NCBI GenBank assembly: GCA_013140405.1
Contig: JABFSV010000439.1
Span: forward strand, 1 to 9,828
Direction of reading: 5' to 3'
DNA: 9,828 nucleotides
From: Methyloglobulus sp.
Lineage (GTDB): Bacteria > Pseudomonadota > Gammaproteobacteria > Methylococcales > Methylomonadaceae
Position numbers and translations under genes: made by a program. Positions 1 through 9,715 of the stretch are shown in pieces (the first letter of the stretch is position 1; every line of letters starts with the position of its first letter). The notes beneath the pieces are model-generated. The model was not told the origin of the DNA. It did not search any database and saw nothing but the letters and a program-made list of their open reading frames with translations.

Positions 1-539
1 TTGGTCAAGCCCCTAATTTGGGTGCTTTTGGTCCTTAATTCTAGCCAAGCGTTGGGGAGTGAGGCAAAAAAGGGCAGAAACTGATCGGCAAAGTTGGTGA
101 CCGGTTCTAAAGCCAAGCTGTCGCAGTCATAGCCGGAAAAAAAATGGATGTCCTCAGTTGGATGGTCGTTGCAAATTTGCCTGATTTCGTCCTGAAAGTC
201 TTCGTAATTGACAAATAGCACGTAATTTGCCGATTGGTACATGCCTTGCAAAAAGCAATAACGGCAGTCGTACAGGCAATTTAGGATATGGGAGAAATAA
301 TAATTTCGTTCTGCACCCATCCCGTAACCCTTGGGTGTTTCCAGGGCAAAATTTTTGTATTTTTCTGCCAGAATTAACGCTGGTTTTTGTTTTTGCAGGC
401 GAAAATTTTGTGCTTTGGGGTTGAAGACTTCGCTATAGCGTTCGCAAATAATGTTTCTGGCAGTAGGAAAACGCGCCAGAATGTCTTTGACACGCGGGTG
501 TTGCTGGACGTTTTCTTCTATATAAATCGTTTCAATCAT
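1..539 (-). CDS. Spore photoproduct lyase family radical SAM protein (3' end missing)
   Basis: The first 179 codons are visible; the C-terminus lies outside the window. Residues 88-95 read CLYDCRYC, the CxxxCxxC motif that binds the 4Fe-4S cluster and S-adenosylmethionine. Its position nearly matches that of Bacillus spore photoproduct lyase, which splits the thymine dimer 5-thyminyl-5,6-dihydrothymine in DNA. A further cysteine, C139 in SGYDCDSLALE, sits close to where the hydrogen-donor cysteine (C141) of the Bacillus enzyme is expected. The tyrosine that follows the third cluster cysteine in Bacillus is Phe96 here. This belongs to the relatives found in non-spore-formers, whose substrate is not settled; DNA repair is inferred from the family. 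The ATG at 537-539 was chosen because it begins the family-like MIETIYIEE; an in-frame GTG at 570-572 would add 11 residues. No clear ribosome binding site is seen at either. The gene is divergent from proC. Confidence 0.85.
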   Translation of the reverse strand, partial: MIETIYIEENVQQHPRVKDILARFPTARNIICERYSEVFNPKAQNFRLQKQKPALILAEKYKNFALETPKGYGMGAERNYYFSHILNCLYDCRYCFLQGMYQSANYVLFVNYEDFQDEIRQICNDHPTEDIHFFSGYDCDSLALEPVTNFADQFLPFFASLPNAWLELRTKSTQIRGLT

Positions 540-593
540 AGGCGCATCCGGCTTTTTGGCGTACTTTAGCACATCGCAACATGAAGAATGCGC

Positions 594-621
594 TTGTGAT
601 TTTCAGCTACGTCCCTATATT
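594..621 (+). promoter_or_regulatory. Candidate sigma-70 promoter for proC-yggT
   Basis: TTGTGA (594-599) and TATATT (616-621) are separated by 16 bases and match the -35 and -10 consensus at 4/6 and 5/6. Transcription would start near 628, giving a leader of about 30 bases before the proC ATG. A second -10-like TAGAAT lies at 625-630 but has no good -35. This is consensus matching by eye only. Confidence 0.4.
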
Positions 622-659
622 GGGTAGAATACGCGAACTTTTATAACAATAGATAGAAG

Positions 660-1484
660 ATGAAAACAACAAAAATAGGTTTTATCGGCGGCGGCAATAT
701 GGCGGCTAGCTTACTTAACGGTTTGGTCGCCAGCGGTCATGAACCCAAACGTCTTTGGGTGTCAGACATCAATCCAGAAACATTGTCCAACTTATCAGCG
801 AGTTTGGATGTTAATGTCACACAAAGTAATCACGAGGTCATTCGCTCGGTAGATGTCGTGGTGTTGGCTGTTAAGCCGCAAATATTGGCACAGGTAGCTC
901 AGGAAATTGCTCCGCTGCTTCAACAGCATCAATTGCTGGTGTCTATTGCGGCAGGGATCAACCAAGCCAGCTTGAGTAAGTGGTTGGGCGCTGATGTAGC
1001 TATCGTGCGTTGTATGCCCAATACGCCTGCCTTGGTTTTGACTGGCGCAACTGCGCTTCATGCAAATGATAAAGTCAACCCCGATCAACGCGATTTGGCA
1101 GAAACCATTTTACGCGCCGTCGGCATCGCGCTTTGGGTCGATGATGAGAGCGAGTTGGATGCGGTGACGGCAGTTTCCGGCAGTGGTCCTGCCTATTTTT
1201 TCTTGTTAATGGAGGCAATGGAAAAAGTTGCCGTTGAATTGGGTTTGAATGAGGCGACTGCGCGTCTATTGATTCAGCAAACGGCTCTTGGGGCCGCCAA
1301 GATAGCGTTGGAATCGTCAGAGACACCAGGTGAGTTACGCAAACGCGTCACGTCGCCGGGCGGCACTACCCAACAGGCGATAGAAACCTTTGAAGCTGGC
1401 GGTTTTAGCCAATTGGTGTCAGAAGCCTTACGTGCGGCGAAAGACCGCTCCGTTGAAATGTCCAAACAAATGGAAGCTAACTAA
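660..1484 (+). CDS. proC: Pyrroline-5-carboxylate reductase
   Basis: This enzyme catalyses the last step of proline synthesis, NAD(P)H-dependent reduction of 1-pyrroline-5-carboxylate to L-proline, in the cytoplasm. The 274 residues are the usual full length. The N-terminal Rossmann fold shows GFIGGGNMA at residues 7-15, followed by VKPQ (71-74) and MPNTPA (119-124). The C-terminal dimerisation and active-site domain has the family signature AVSGSGPAYFF (171-181) and TSPGGTT (231-237). The ATG at 660 directly precedes the Rossmann strand, with a weak purine-rich stretch (GATAGAAG) just upstream. Its stop overlaps the yggT start by one base (TAATG), so the two genes are probably translationally coupled. 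In many gammaproteobacteria yggS comes directly before proC; it is absent here. Confidence 0.97.
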   Translation: MKTTKIGFIGGGNMAASLLNGLVASGHEPKRLWVSDINPETLSNLSASLDVNVTQSNHEVIRSVDVVVLAVKPQILAQVAQEIAPLLQQHQLLVSIAAGINQASLSKWLGADVAIVRCMPNTPALVLTGATALHANDKVNPDQRDLAETILRAVGIALWVDDESELDAVTAVSGSGPAYFFLLMEAMEKVAVELGLNEATARLLIQQTALGAAKIALESSETPGELRKRVTSPGGTTQQAIETFEAGGFSQLVSEALRAAKDRSVEMSKQMEAN

Positions 1485-2059
1485 TGAATGCAAATTATAT
1501 GACCGATCCGGCCATTTTTATTATCGATTCGGTATTTTCGCTATACATCCTGGCGGTCATGCTGCGATTCTTGTTGCAATGGAGCCGCGCTGAGTTTTAT
1601 AACCCGATCTCGCAGTTTCTGGTCAAGATTACCCATCCGGCGTTAAAAATATTGCGTCGCTACATTCCTCCAGTGGGGAAAATAGATACCTCGTCCATCG
1701 TGCTGGCACTGAGTTTGCAAATGGTGGCGGATTTCTCGGTCTTGTACCTAAAAGGTTTCAGTATCGGTATTGGCGCATTAGCGCTGCTCTCTTTCGGCAA
1801 TCTGGTTTCCATGATGATTAATGTCTTCATTTATGCCGTGTTTGCCAGAGCCATATTGAGCTGGTTGAATCCAGGCAGTTTCAATGCCGCTTCGTCGGTG
1901 TTGCACAGCTTGACAGAACCTTTGCTGGACACTTGCCGCAAATTCATTCCGGATTTTGGTGGTATAGACCTGTCACCCTTAGCGGCGCTTATGTTGTTGC
2001 AGCTTGCCAAGATGGTCATTTTGCCGCCGCTACATCAGTTGGCTAGCCTAATTAGTTGA
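1484..2059 (+). CDS. yggT: YggT family integral membrane protein
   Basis: This is a 191-residue inner-membrane protein with two copies of the YGGT module. Repeat 1 covers about residues 10-85 and includes LRFLLQW and NPISQFLVKITHPAL. Repeat 2 covers about residues 105-185 and includes ARAILSWLNP, SLTEPLL and GGIDLSPL. Each repeat has two hydrophobic segments, giving about four membrane helices. The family is often linked with proC and yggS; roles in osmotic stress tolerance, ion handling or membrane-protein assembly have been proposed, but the biochemical function is not established. The start overlaps the proC stop by one base. A second ATG six codons in could also serve, but the coupled TAATG start is preferred. 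Confidence 0.93.
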   Translation: MNANYMTDPAIFIIDSVFSLYILAVMLRFLLQWSRAEFYNPISQFLVKITHPALKILRRYIPPVGKIDTSSIVLALSLQMVADFSVLYLKGFSIGIGALALLSFGNLVSMMINVFIYAVFARAILSWLNPGSFNAASSVLHSLTEPLLDTCRKFIPDFGGIDLSPLAALMLLQLAKMVILPPLHQLASLIS

Positions 2060-2159
2060 TTCTAAAGTTTAATGGCATTTTTCACCACGATGTTAGTAAT
2101 GTTGTCACCAGGAATAACAAAAGTTGCGGAAAATTACCATACTTGAAGGCTTAATTAGA

Positions 2160-2188
2160 TTTAAAATTTGCCATTCCTAACCTATAAT
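2160..2188 (+). promoter_or_regulatory. Candidate promoter of the DUF4124 gene
   Basis: A perfect -10 hexamer, TATAAT (2183-2188), lies 17 bases after a weak -35, TTTAAA (2160-2165). Transcription would begin near 2195. That is downstream of the in-frame ATG at 2168 and about 27 bases before the ATG at 2222, so it supports the shorter gene model. The rest of the 2060-2221 gap shows no gene, and I saw no convincing terminator for yggT there. Confidence 0.5.
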
Positions 2189-2221
2189 CGGCTGATACAA
2201 TTAAGACTTGAAACTGTGATT

Positions 2222-3220
2222 ATGACCACACACATTAGATTTATAGCTATGGCTTGCTTTTTTGGCTGTTTTTTCAGCCAGATGGTACATGCTAACAAAA
2301 TGTATAAATGGGTGGATGACAAGGGAAATACTTATTTTTCCGATCAAGTGCCGCCAAAATATTCGCAATATCGTCGGGAATCGTTAAGTAAGCATGGTCG
2401 GGTGGTTGGCGTTACAGATAGAGAGAAAACCAAGTCCGAAGAAGCGCTTGATCGTTTGCTGACGGCCTTGAAAGTGGCGCAGGAAAAAGTTATCACCCAA
2501 CAGCTCTACCATGACAAAGCACTGCGCGTGACTTACAACAAGCTGGAAGATTTACAGAACACTTACGATGCCAAGTTGCAGGAGTTGGAGACAGAGCAAA
2601 AGCTGACTATCAGTAATTTGAAGCGCTTGGATAATCAGTTGGAAACACTGCAAAGACAAGCGGCTATGAACGAGCGGAATGGCGAAAAAGTCCCCCAAAA
2701 GCTGGTTGACGAGATCAAAGCCACAGAAAAAGAAAGCCAACTGACTTACGTTAAAATAAGCCAACATATCGAAAAAAAGAACAAGGTGGTTGAGCAGTTT
2801 AATGCGGATATTGCCCGCTATAAACAGCTAACTCAATCGGCCGAACAAAAAATCCGTGACAAGCAAAAAGAAGAAATCAAAGCGGCTAATCAGCTGGGTG
2901 TTTTTGTGTGTGAAAGCGATAGGGAATGTGAAAAAGCCTGGAAAATTGCTGGGGATTTCATTAGCAAACATTCCACATCGTCTAACAGCACTGAGCCTGA
3001 GATTGAATCGGGAAAATTGATTATGGGGCGCACCCCAGATACCGATAACGATTTGAGCTTAGCTATTTCCAAAGTGGACTTGGGAGACAGGAAACAGAAA
3101 CTTTTCCTCGATATCCGTTGCCGGGATTCGTCCATTGGCATCGAGCTGTGTGCCAGCAAGAAAGTTCAGGATATCAGGGTCGCTTTTAAGAACTACCTGG
3201 AAACCAGTTTAGCTGATTAA
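2222..3220 (+). CDS. Secreted DUF4124 protein with long coiled coil and four-cysteine C-terminal region
   Basis: This is a 332-residue protein predicted to be exported to the periplasm. Residues 1-24 form a signal peptide (hydrophobic core IAMACFFGCFF, cleavage likely after VHA). The mature N-terminus carries a DUF4124 domain at about 26-50, with MYKWVDDKGNTYFSDQVPP typical of the family. Residues 70-225 are rich in K, E, Q and L, consistent with long helical coiled coils. The C-terminal part (226-332) contains four cysteines, at 230, 235, 300 and 310, in CESDREC and CRDSSIGIELC contexts; in the periplasm these could form two disulfides. The function is unknown; a structural or envelope role is inference. 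The frame stays open upstream to an ATG at 2168, but that would place 18 non-signal-like residues before the leader peptide and lies upstream of the likely promoter. The gene is convergent with argB. Confidence 0.85.
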   Translation: MTTHIRFIAMACFFGCFFSQMVHANKMYKWVDDKGNTYFSDQVPPKYSQYRRESLSKHGRVVGVTDREKTKSEEALDRLLTALKVAQEKVITQQLYHDKALRVTYNKLEDLQNTYDAKLQELETEQKLTISNLKRLDNQLETLQRQAAMNERNGEKVPQKLVDEIKATEKESQLTYVKISQHIEKKNKVVEQFNADIARYKQLTQSAEQKIRDKQKEEIKAANQLGVFVCESDRECEKAWKIAGDFISKHSTSSNSTEPEIESGKLIMGRTPDTDNDLSLAISKVDLGDRKQKLFLDIRCRDSSIGIELCASKKVQDIRVAFKNYLETSLAD

Positions 3221-3228
3221 GTGGATGC

Positions 3229-3254
3229 TATTGAGTCCGTTTATCGACTCAATA
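3229..3254. terminator. Perfect 9-bp stem-loop after the DUF4124 gene
   Basis: TATTGAGTC (3229-3237) and GACTCAATA (3246-3254) are perfect inverted repeats around an 8-base loop, beginning 9 bases after the DUF4124 stop codon. No T-run follows on either strand, so it is not a textbook intrinsic terminator. It may still end or protect transcripts between the two convergent genes. Confidence 0.4.
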
Positions 3255-3256
3255 CC

Positions 3257-3290
3257 GCATATTTGTAGATTGAAGTTTCACAAATACTGC
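3257..3290. terminator. Second stem-loop, 10 bp with one bulge
   Basis: GCATATTTGT (3257-3266) pairs with ACAAATACTGC (3280-3290) around a 13-base loop, leaving one unpaired base in the right arm. On the + strand it is followed by the AT-rich ATTATTTG, only weakly like a T-tract. It stands two bases after the first stem-loop, so the two hairpins are in tandem and may act together as a terminator for the DUF4124 transcript. Confidence 0.35.
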
Positions 3291-3305
3291 ATTATTTGAC
3301 ATCTT

Positions 3306-3458
3306 GGGAATCTCTGAATAAGTTGATTCCGCTCATGGTTCGACGACCGAAGGAAGTGCCTGTGGTGCAAGCTCACCATTTATGCCCTTTGGGTACGAAC
3401 GGAATCAACATGTTGCCGTTCGTCCTGAGCTTGTCGAAGGACTTGTTCAGAGTTTTCC
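3306..3458. repeat. Composite palindromic intergenic repeat (REP/MITE-like)
   Basis: The outer arms 3306-3323 and 3441-3458 are inverted repeats matching at 15 of 18 positions (core CTCTGAATAAGT against ACTTGTTCAGAG). Inside lies a perfect 10-bp inverted repeat, GTTGATTCCG (3322-3331) and CGGAATCAAC (3400-3409). Two copies of a short unit face away from each other about the palindrome CAACATGTTG (3406-3415). The right copy (3416-3442) runs CCGTTCG, TCC, TGAGCTTG, TCGAA, GGAC. The left copy, read on the - strand, has the same blocks but with about 17 and 24 extra bases between them (3379-3395 and 3345-3368). From memory, units with a TGAGCTTGTCGAA core are abundant intergenic repeats in many environmental proteobacteria. 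No transposase is present. The element ends 8 bases from the argB stop and could fold at the end of the argB transcript. Confidence 0.75.
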
Positions 3459-3466
3459 TTGTTAGG

Positions 3467-6890
<3,424 letters not shown>

Positions 6891-6896
6891 TTTTTA

Positions 6897-6901
6897 CACC
6901 T
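6897..6901 (-). promoter_or_regulatory. Ribosome binding site that fixes the long algC start
   Basis: On the - strand AGGTG lies six bases before the ATG of the 833-residue frame. It supports translation of the full membrane-anchored protein rather than only an internal, enzyme-sized product. Confidence 0.6.
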
Positions 6902-6933
6902 GGAAAATAGTATGGCTAGTGAGGATTTGTTTC

Positions 6934-6962
6934 ATTAATGATTACCGATACAGTATTGTAAA
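6934..6962 (-). promoter_or_regulatory. Weak candidate promoter for algC-argB
   Basis: On the - strand, TTTACA (6957-6962, 5/6 match to the -35) and ATTAAT (6934-6939, 4/6 match to the -10) are separated by 17 bases. A start near 6927 would give a leader of about 36 bases. The 138-base gap before algC is the longest inside the cluster, which makes a separate promoter here reasonable. No terminator with a T-run was found after the upstream gene, so read-through is also likely. Confidence 0.3.
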
Positions 6963-7028
6963 TCCATAAATTAAATGCTGTATATGCCGCATAGGAGGGA
7001 TATTATTTTTCCGTTCTAGGCGCGGTTA

Positions 7029-7973
7029 TCAAATGTCAAACGACTTATCTTTTAAGACTCGCTTAAATTGCGCTAAAGTCGATATGATATGTTTGATTTC
7101 CGTTATTTTAACCGGATAATCGCCCAACGGTTTTTCGGTCAAAATATCTTTAAACGCTTTCGTGACCCAGGACATGTCTTCCGCCAACAAGCCGGAAAGT
7201 TTTCGGTAACCTATTACAAAACCCAATGCAACCGCTAAAGCTGGTATCAACACGATGCTAATCATCAACGAATATTCGCCTATGCTAGTGCCGGTGTTGT
7301 TTTCGTAATAGAGTTGCCAGTCTGTGTTAGGGACAGGGATAGCGTCATCTTCTAATTCATCTTCAGTGATTTTTTTTCCAACAGAGGCCAGCGTAAGTTT
7401 GCCTTGCCTCAATTCGATATAGCCTTTTTCCAAGTCGGTGGCAGCAAGTATCCTATTGATGAAGTCATAGTTAAGCCCAACTAAAACGACGCCTACAGGG
7501 ACATCATTTTGCATTATTCTACGGGCAATTGCCAGATGCCTGTCGGTATCGACATCACCTTGGATGGCGCTTACCTGATCTTTAGTAAAGGTTTTTTTCG
7601 CCATATCAAGGTCTGCATAGCCCATATTGGCAACATTTGTAGTGTTTGGGTTTCTGCCTTCGGGCAGCAAAAATTTTATCGACTGGACGCCAGGAAAATG
7701 ATTCTCCAGTTTTTTTAAAGCATTTGCCAGAAGATCGGGATTATTTTGCGCTGCTGCGTTGATTATCTCTGGGTCTTGCGCCATTTTGTCCAGCACGCTA
7801 TTCAGCAAGCTCACCTGTTCGGAAAGCGTTAAAGACACACCTTTGGTAATCGATGTAACGGCATCGACTTTAGATTGTGCAATGAAGATTGTGGAGAGCA
7901 GGAAAGCGCCAAATCCAGAAAAAATCACCATTAGGACACAAATTACTGCCAATTGTGAGACTAACCATTTCAT
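7029..7973 (-). CDS. Membrane protein, free-standing paralogue of the AlgC N-terminal module
   Basis: This 314-residue protein has TM helices at about 5-31 and 234-256, an extracytoplasmic region between them (32-233) and a cytoplasmic tail of about 58 residues. It aligns end to end with residues 1-310 of the adjacent AlgC, by eye about two residues in five identical. Shared blocks include LDKMAQDP (61-68), NMGYADLDM (116-124), AIQGD (136-140), DRHLAIARRIMQ (144-155), ELRQGKLTLAS (187-197), GYRKLSGLLAED (255-266) and AFKDILTEKP (273-282). It then stops where AlgC continues into its linker. The topology, a periplasmic globe between two helices, resembles Cache-type sensors, but I cannot confirm the fold. 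The start is 22 bases after the dut stop, with GAGGT four bases before the ATG, so it is in one operon with dut. Two stops in tandem (TGA TAA) end it, and no leftover of a mutase domain is seen. The function is unknown; a partner or regulator of AlgC is inference. Confidence 0.88.
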   Translation of the reverse strand: MKWLVSQLAVICVLMVIFSGFGAFLLSTIFIAQSKVDAVTSITKGVSLTLSEQVSLLNSVLDKMAQDPEIINAAAQNNPDLLANALKKLENHFPGVQSIKFLLPEGRNPNTTNVANMGYADLDMAKKTFTKDQVSAIQGDVDTDRHLAIARRIMQNDVPVGVVLVGLNYDFINRILAATDLEKGYIELRQGKLTLASVGKKITEDELEDDAIPVPNTDWQLYYENNTGTSIGEYSLMISIVLIPALAVALGFVIGYRKLSGLLAEDMSWVTKAFKDILTEKPLGDYPVKITEIKHIISTLAQFKRVLKDKSFDI

Positions 7974-7977
7974 ATAT

Positions 7978-7982
7978 ACCTC
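7978..7982 (-). promoter_or_regulatory. Ribosome binding site of the AlgC-N paralogue
   Basis: On the - strand GAGGT lies four bases before the ATG at 7971-7973, inside the short gap after dut. It indicates that the free-standing module is translated in its own right and is not a decayed remnant. Confidence 0.55.
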
Positions 7983-7995
7983 AACTAAAAACTAT

Positions 7996-8451
7996 TTAAA
8001 GTCGTCCGGTGTGGCCAAAACCGCCATCACCACGGGAACTTTCATGAAAATCTTCGACCTGTTCCAGTGCCACTTGCACGACAGGGACAAAAACCATTTG
8101 CGCAATCCTTTCACCGATATTGATGGTGAAAGTGGTATTGCCGCGATTCCAACAGGACACAAAAATTTGGCCTTGATAGTCGGAGTCGATCAAGCCCACT
8201 AAGTTACCCAGGACTATGCCGTGTTTATGGCCTAAGCCTGAGCGTGGCAAGATGACAGCGGCTAAGTGATGGTCGCTGATATGGATGGCAAGGCCTGTTG
8301 GGATCAGCAAGGTTTCTCCAGGCTTCAATTCCGTGGCGACCTCCAAACACGCACGCAAATCCAATCCGGCTGAACCGGATGTTGCATATTCCGGCAAGGG
8401 AATTTCATTGCCGATGCGGCTGTCCAGGATTTTAAATTCTATTTTTTTCAT
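7996..8451 (-). CDS. dut: Deoxyuridine 5'-triphosphate nucleotidohydrolase (dUTPase)
   Basis: This enzyme hydrolyses dUTP to dUMP and pyrophosphate, keeping uracil out of DNA and supplying dUMP for dTMP synthesis. The 151 residues are the usual length of the trimeric enzyme, and all five motifs are present: SAGLDLRA (27-34), [11 protein letters not shown] (69-79), [10 protein letters not shown] (86-95) with the catalytic Asp89, GERIAQMVF (113-121), and the C-terminal glycine-rich arm [10 protein letters not shown] (140-149) that closes over the substrate. The first 20 bases overlap the end of coaBC, so translation is probably coupled; only a weak GAG lies before the ATG. coaBC-dut adjacency is common in Gammaproteobacteria. 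Confidence 0.97.
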   Translation of the reverse strand: MKKIEFKILDSRIGNEIPLPEYATSGSAGLDLRACLEVATELKPGETLLIPTGLAIHISDHHLAAVILPRSGLGHKHGIVLGNLVGLIDSDYQGQIFVSCWNRGNTTFTINIGERIAQMVFVPVVQVALEQVEDFHESSRGDGGFGHTGRL

Positions 8452-9655
8452 TAAATCTCGTTGTGATTAAGTTGATTAACTGTTCTGCCAGTTGATTTTT
8501 GTCGGTCATGGGTAAGGATGCCTTGCCATTTTTCCAGAATATTTCTAAGGCATTCTGATTGCTATCGAAACCGCCTTGTTCCCGGCCTACCCAGTTTGCG
8601 GCAATCATGTCCAGCTTCTTGCCGCTCAACTTTGCTTGTGCATAAGCCGCAAGATCGTTGGTTTCCGCTGCAAAGCCTACGGTAAATGGGGCGTTTTTCA
8701 ATTGTGCGACATCGGCAAGTATGTCTTTGGTTTTATGCAAGAGCAAGGTCGTTAGGCTGTCTTTTTTCTTGACCTTTTCTTTCTCCATAACGCGAGGGCT
8801 GTAATCGGCAACAGCCGCTGCGCCTATGTAAATGTCTGTTTTGCTGGCCCTTGATATGACTGCATCGTACATTTGTGCGGCAGTTTCTACGTGGATTACG
8901 TCAAGATGAGGAGGGGGCTGCAAATTGACCGGGCCGCTAACCAAAGACACTTGCGCTCCTGCCCGTGAGGCGGCACGGGCAAGCGCAAAACCCATTTTTC
9001 CGGAACTACGGTTGGTGATGTAACGGACTGGATCAATATATTCTCTGGTTGGCCCAGCGCTGATTAAGACTTTAACGCCTTGTAGGATGTCGGATTTTGA
9101 TTCGAGCAGTAACCGCTGGCATATTTCAGCAGGTTCTGCCATTCGCCCCTTACCTGTTTCACCACAGGCTTGGTCGCCGGCATTTGGCCCTATGAAAAGC
9201 ACTTCGCAACCTTCAAGTTGTCGGATATTTTCTTGGGTTATTGTCTTGTTCCACATGGCTTGATTCATGGCGGGAGCCATATAGACAGGGCAGGTCGCAG
9301 CCAGGAATAAGGTTGATACCAAATCATCTGCCAAGCCGTGGGCGCATTTCGCAATGGTATTTGCGGTGGCGGGTGCAATGACCAAGACATCTGCCCAACG
9401 CGCCAGATTGATATGCCCCATTGCATTTTCTTCTTCAACATCCAGCAATTCTGTATGCACTGGATTGCCGGATAATGCCTGGAAGGTCAGGGGGCTGACA
9501 AATTCGCGTGCGGAATGGGTCATCACGACTCGCACTTCACAACCTTGTTTGCGTAATAATCTAACTAATTCAGCAGACTTGTAGGCGGCAATACCACCGC
9601 AAATAGCCAATAAAACGTGTTTTTTAATGGGAGTTTCCAAGTTTGTTACGGTCAA
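8432..9655 (-). CDS. coaBC: Bifunctional phosphopantothenoylcysteine synthetase/decarboxylase
   Basis: This enzyme makes 4'-phosphopantetheine for coenzyme A. CoaB joins 4'-phosphopantothenate to cysteine using CTP; CoaC decarboxylates the product with FMN. The CoaC domain (about 11-190) shows [11 protein letters not shown] (20-30), the catalytic His81 in MGHINL, PAMN (128-131) and the active-site Cys164 in [10 protein letters not shown]. The CoaB domain (about 193-405) shows [24 protein letters not shown] (199-222, by blocks), AAAVADYSP (279-287), the KxKK motif (294-297) and FAAETND (328-334). The start is uncertain. No ATG or GTG lies between the upstream stop and the conserved [11 protein letters not shown] block; TTG at 9653-9655 is the first usable codon, TTG at 9638-9640 is the second, and ATT at 9626-9628 is the one preceded by a ribosome-site-like GGAAA. 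The gene overlaps dut by 20 bases. Confidence 0.95.
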   Translation of the reverse strand: MTVTNLETPIKKHVLLAICGGIAAYKSAELVRLLRKQGCEVRVVMTHSAREFVSPLTFQALSGNPVHTELLDVEEENAMGHINLARWADVLVIAPATANTIAKCAHGLADDLVSTLFLAATCPVYMAPAMNQAMWNKTITQENIRQLEGCEVLFIGPNAGDQACGETGKGRMAEPAEICQRLLLESKSDILQGVKVLISAGPTREYIDPVRYITNRSSGKMGFALARAASRAGAQVSLVSGPVNLQPPPHLDVIHVETAAQMYDAVISRASKTDIYIGAAAVADYSPRVMEKEKVKKKDSLTTLLLHKTKDILADVAQLKNAPFTVGFAAETNDLAAYAQAKLSGKKLDMIAANWVGREQGGFDSNQNALEIFWKNGKASLPMTDKNQLAEQLINLITTRFNEKNRI

Positions 9656-9667
9656 AACGTAATGGCA

Positions 9668-9673
9668 AGTATA
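9668..9673 (-). promoter_or_regulatory. Possible -10 box upstream of coaBC
   Basis: TATACT on the - strand matches the -10 consensus at 5/6, but no good -35 is seen 16-18 bases before it. Transcription would start near 9661, only about six bases before the first TTG codon of coaBC. This would mean either a nearly leaderless message or use of a later start codon. Confidence 0.25.
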
Positions 9674-9703
9674 GCCAAATTCTTCTATGCTTAGATTTTA
9701 TTT

Positions 9704-9711
9704 AAAGGAAG
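9704..9711 (+). promoter_or_regulatory. Ribosome binding site of radC
   Basis: AAAGGAAG ends four bases before the ATG at 9716 (AGGA core six bases away), a good Shine-Dalgarno match at normal spacing. It fixes the start of the cut-off gene. The whole coaBC-radC divergent gap is only 60 bases; no convincing radC promoter was recognised in it. Confidence 0.65.
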
Positions 9712-9715
9712 TGTG

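Noticed and set aside
2168..2221. N-terminal extension of the DUF4124 gene to the ATG at 2168
   Set aside because: The added 18 residues would precede a normal signal peptide, and the ATG lies upstream of the TATAAT box and its expected transcription start.
6978..6993. LexA box
   Set aside because: Only the left half (CTGTATAT) fits; the right half ACAG is missing at the required spacing.
6993..6998. Perfect AGGAGG on the + strand upstream of algC
   Set aside because: No ATG, GTG or TTG follows at a useful distance in an open frame on that strand, so it is probably chance.
7010..7031. Intrinsic terminator after the AlgC-N paralogue
   Set aside because: Only a three-base CCG/CGG stem can form and the run that follows is A-rich in the transcript, not U-rich.
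7029..7973. The free module as a pseudogene of a full algC copy
   Set aside because: It has an intact frame, a good ribosome binding site and a clean double stop, and no mutase remnants are visible in the 138 bases after it.
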